Below the pieces are notes generated by a model that saw nothing but the letters and a program-made list of their open reading frames with translations, was not told the DNA's origin and did not search any database. A stretch of DNA of 29,307 bases from an uncultured Desulfovibrio sp. (GTDB lineage Bacteria > Desulfobacterota > Desulfovibrionia > Desulfovibrionales > Desulfovibrionaceae), in contig USCL01000011.1 in assembly GCA_900553145.1 (NCBI GenBank), positions 1 through 29,307 on the forward strand, in the 5' to 3' direction. Position 1 is the stretch's first letter. The number at the start of each line of letters is the position of its first letter. Both the position numbers and the translations under genes were made by a program. Shown here in pieces: positions 27,609 through 29,307 of this stretch.

Positions 27609-29307
27609 ATGTCGAAGCGAACCGTAGCGGAAGTACTTGTGGACGAACTGGCCGGAGCGGGTGTCACGCGGCTGTACGGGCTGGTGGGCGACAGCCTCAA
27701 TCCCGTGTCCGATGCGCTCCGCCGCGACGGGCGCATCCGGTTCATCCATGTGCGGCATGAAGAAACGGCCGCCTTCGCCGCCGGGGCCGAAGCCCAGCTT
27801 TCCGAAAAACTCGCGGCCTGCGCGGGCACCAGCGGCCCCGGACACGTCCATCTCATCAACGGCCTGTACGACGCCAACCGGAGCTATGCCCCGGTCATAG
27901 CCATCGCCTCGCACATACCCGGCTCCACCATCGGGACGCGCTATTTTCAGGAAACGCACCCCGATCAATTATTCAATGAATGCAGCCACTGCAACGAACT
28001 CATCTCCTCGCCTTCCCAAATACCGCACGTGCTGCGCCGGGCCATGCAGACCGCCGTGAGCAAGCGCGGGGTCAGCGTGATCGCCCTGCCCGGCGACGTC
28101 GCCGCCATGCCCATGGACGAGGAGCCCTCACACGGCGTCATCCCGCCGCCCCCGGCTCCGGCGGCCAACGCCCATGATGTCAAGCTCCTTGCCGACGAAA
28201 TCAACAGCGCCCGCAAAGTGACGCTCTACTGCGGGTCCGGCTGCCGCAATGCGCGCAAGGAAGTCATGGCGCTCGCGGACAAAATCAAGGCACCCATCGG
28301 GCACGCTTGGCGCGGCAAACAGTGGATCGAGCCGGACAACCCCTTCGATGTGGGCATGACCGGGCTCATCGGATTCGGCGGCGCGTACGAGGCGATGGAG
28401 CAATGCGATCTGCTCATCCTGCTCGGCACGGACATGCCCTATTCCGCATGGTATCCCAAAAAGCCGCGCATCGCCCAGCTCGACATCCGGGGCGAGCACC
28501 TCGGCGGGAGGACCCGCATCGACCTCGGGGTCGTGGGGGACGTGGCCCAGACGCTGCGCGCGCTCCTTCCCTTCGTGGAAGCCCGGGAAGACCGCAGGCA
28601 TCTTGACGGAGCCGTCGCCAATCTCAAAAAATCCCGCGAACATCTCGACGCCTACGTCGAGCACGTCTCCTCCGAAGGCAGGCCCCATCCCGAACATCTC
28701 ACGGCCGCCATCGACGCCAACGCCTCCGACGAAGCCGTCTTTACCGTGGATACGGGACTCAACGACGTCTGGGCCGCCCGGTACGTCACCGCCAAGGTGG
28801 GCCGGAACATCATCGGCTCGTTCAACCACGGCTCCATGGCCTGCGCCCTGCCCATGTCCATCGGCGCACAGCTGCTCTACCCCGAGCGGCAGGTCATCGC
28901 CCTTTGCGGCGACGGCGGCATGACCATGCTCATGGGCGAGCTGCTGACCCTCGTGCAGTACAATTTGCCCGTCAAAGTCATCGTCTACAACAACGGGGCG
29001 CTCGGGTTCATCAATCTTGAAATGCGGACAGCCGGGTATCCCGAGTTTCAGACGGACATGAAGAACCCCGATTTCGCCCGCATGGCCGAAGTCATCGGCA
29101 TGAAGGGGTTCCGCATCGAGAAGGGCGCGGACGTTGAGTCCGTCATCAAGACCGCCCTCGCCACGCCCGGCCCCGTGCTCGTCGACGCGCTCACCGATCC
29201 CGCGGCCATCCCCCTGCCCCCCACGATCACCGCCGGAGAAGCCAAGGGGCTTGCCCTCGGCCTGGGCAAGCTCGCCCTCATGGGCCGCTTCAGCGCCACG
29301 CTCGACA
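27609..29307 (+). CDS. poxB: Pyruvate dehydrogenase (quinone)/pyruvate oxidase, PoxB-like (3' truncated by window)
   Basis: The frame from ATG 27609 (GGAGG upstream) gives 566 residues before the window ends, nearly the full length of PoxB (about 572-576). It is a three-domain ThDP enzyme. The activating Glu lies in RFIHVRHEETAAFAAGAEA (about 51-52), followed by the conserved GTSGPGHVHLINGLYDA. The central FAD-type domain has GCRNARKEV and LLILLGTDMPYSAWYP. The ThDP-Mg motif is CGDGGMTMLMGELL ending in YNN (about 436-465). PoxB oxidises pyruvate to acetate and CO2 and passes electrons to quinone at the membrane; the E. coli enzyme binds the membrane through its C-terminus, which is not visible here. 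Other ThDP decarboxylases are alternatives, but the motif set fits PoxB best. Confidence 0.85.
   Translation, partial: MSKRTVAEVLVDELAGAGVTRLYGLVGDSLNPVSDALRRDGRIRFIHVRHEETAAFAAGAEAQLSEKLAACAGTSGPGHVHLINGLYDANRSYAPVIAIASHIPGSTIGTRYFQETHPDQLFNECSHCNELISSPSQIPHVLRRAMQTAVSKRGVSVIALPGDVAAMPMDEEPSHGVIPPPPAPAANAHDVKLLADEINSARKVTLYCGSGCRNARKEVMALADKIKAPIGHAWRGKQWIEPDNPFDVGMTGLIGFGGAYEAMEQCDLLILLGTDMPYSAWYPKKPRIAQLDIRGEHLGGRTRIDLGVVGDVAQTLRALLPFVEAREDRRHLDGAVANLKKSREHLDAYVEHVSSEGRPHPEHLTAAIDANASDEAVFTVDTGLNDVWAARYVTAKVGRNIIGSFNHGSMACALPMSIGAQLLYPERQVIALCGDGGMTMLMGELLTLVQYNLPVKVIVYNNGALGFINLEMRTAGYPEFQTDMKNPDFARMAEVIGMKGFRIEKGADVESVIKTALATPGPVLVDALTDPAAIPLPPTITAGEAKGLALGLGKLALMGRFSATLD

Noticed and set aside
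1..29307. tRNA or rRNA genes and insertion sequences
   Set aside because: I saw no cloverleaf-like segment with the conserved GTTCGA-type arm, no rRNA text and no transposase frame or flanking inverted repeats.

Overview
The window looks like chromosome of a GC-rich Gram-negative anaerobe. Two TAXI-type TRAP transporters with fused permeases, a remnant of a third TRAP system, aspartase-type lyases, a PoxB-type enzyme and a periplasmic lysozyme inhibitor together suggest a host-associated Desulfovibrionaceae-like bacterium. That assignment is inference from gene content; there is no rRNA or other marker gene here.

Layout. (1) 1-1240: the tail of an unidentified gene, a strong hairpin terminator, an Ivy-type lysozyme inhibitor (minus strand), a degenerate second copy of the hairpin and a sparse AT-rich stretch. 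(2) 1241-8891 (plus): an FCD-type GntR regulator, probably leaderless and autoregulated, followed by a class V aminotransferase, an aconitase/LeuC-like large subunit, a LeuD-like small subunit, a fused TRAP permease, a TAXI receptor and an RraA/HMG-aldolase-like protein, closed by a textbook terminator. This reads as one uptake-and-breakdown operon of unknown substrate. (3) 8899-9670 (minus): hicAB with a frameshifted HigA-like remnant behind it. (4) 9841-about 12790 (plus): a prophage fragment with only scaffold-like protein, P22-type coat protein, small accessory proteins and a DnaT-like/connector protein; it ends abruptly in unrelated AT-richer DNA. (5) 22551-12941 (minus): a second catabolic operon with an XRE-S24 regulator, cupin, TAXI receptor, fused TRAP permease, ornithine-cyclodeaminase-family dehydrogenase and two tandem aspartase-like lyases; a terminator then separates a RarD-type permease. 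Its logic is import of an amino acid or imino acid and conversion to fumarate. (6) 22552-24954 (plus): an AT-rich region with a (GAA)13 tract and an extended -10 promoter, followed by the ruin of a type I-E CRISPR-Cas locus: cas3 C-terminus, cas8e N-terminus, cas1e C-terminus, an intact cas2e and one degenerate repeat. (7) 24953-29307: a truncated TRAP dctQ (minus), then a multi-pass membrane protein, a FadR-type GntR regulator and poxB (cut by the window end), all plus.

The two TRAP operons are the functional core and neither matches a pathway I can name. The CRISPR ruin is the clearest structural surprise: the surviving order fits one large internal deletion from cas8e to cas1e plus scattered frameshifts, with cas2e left open. 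Toxin-antitoxin, prophage and CRISPR fragments between the operons mark this as a turnover-prone region.
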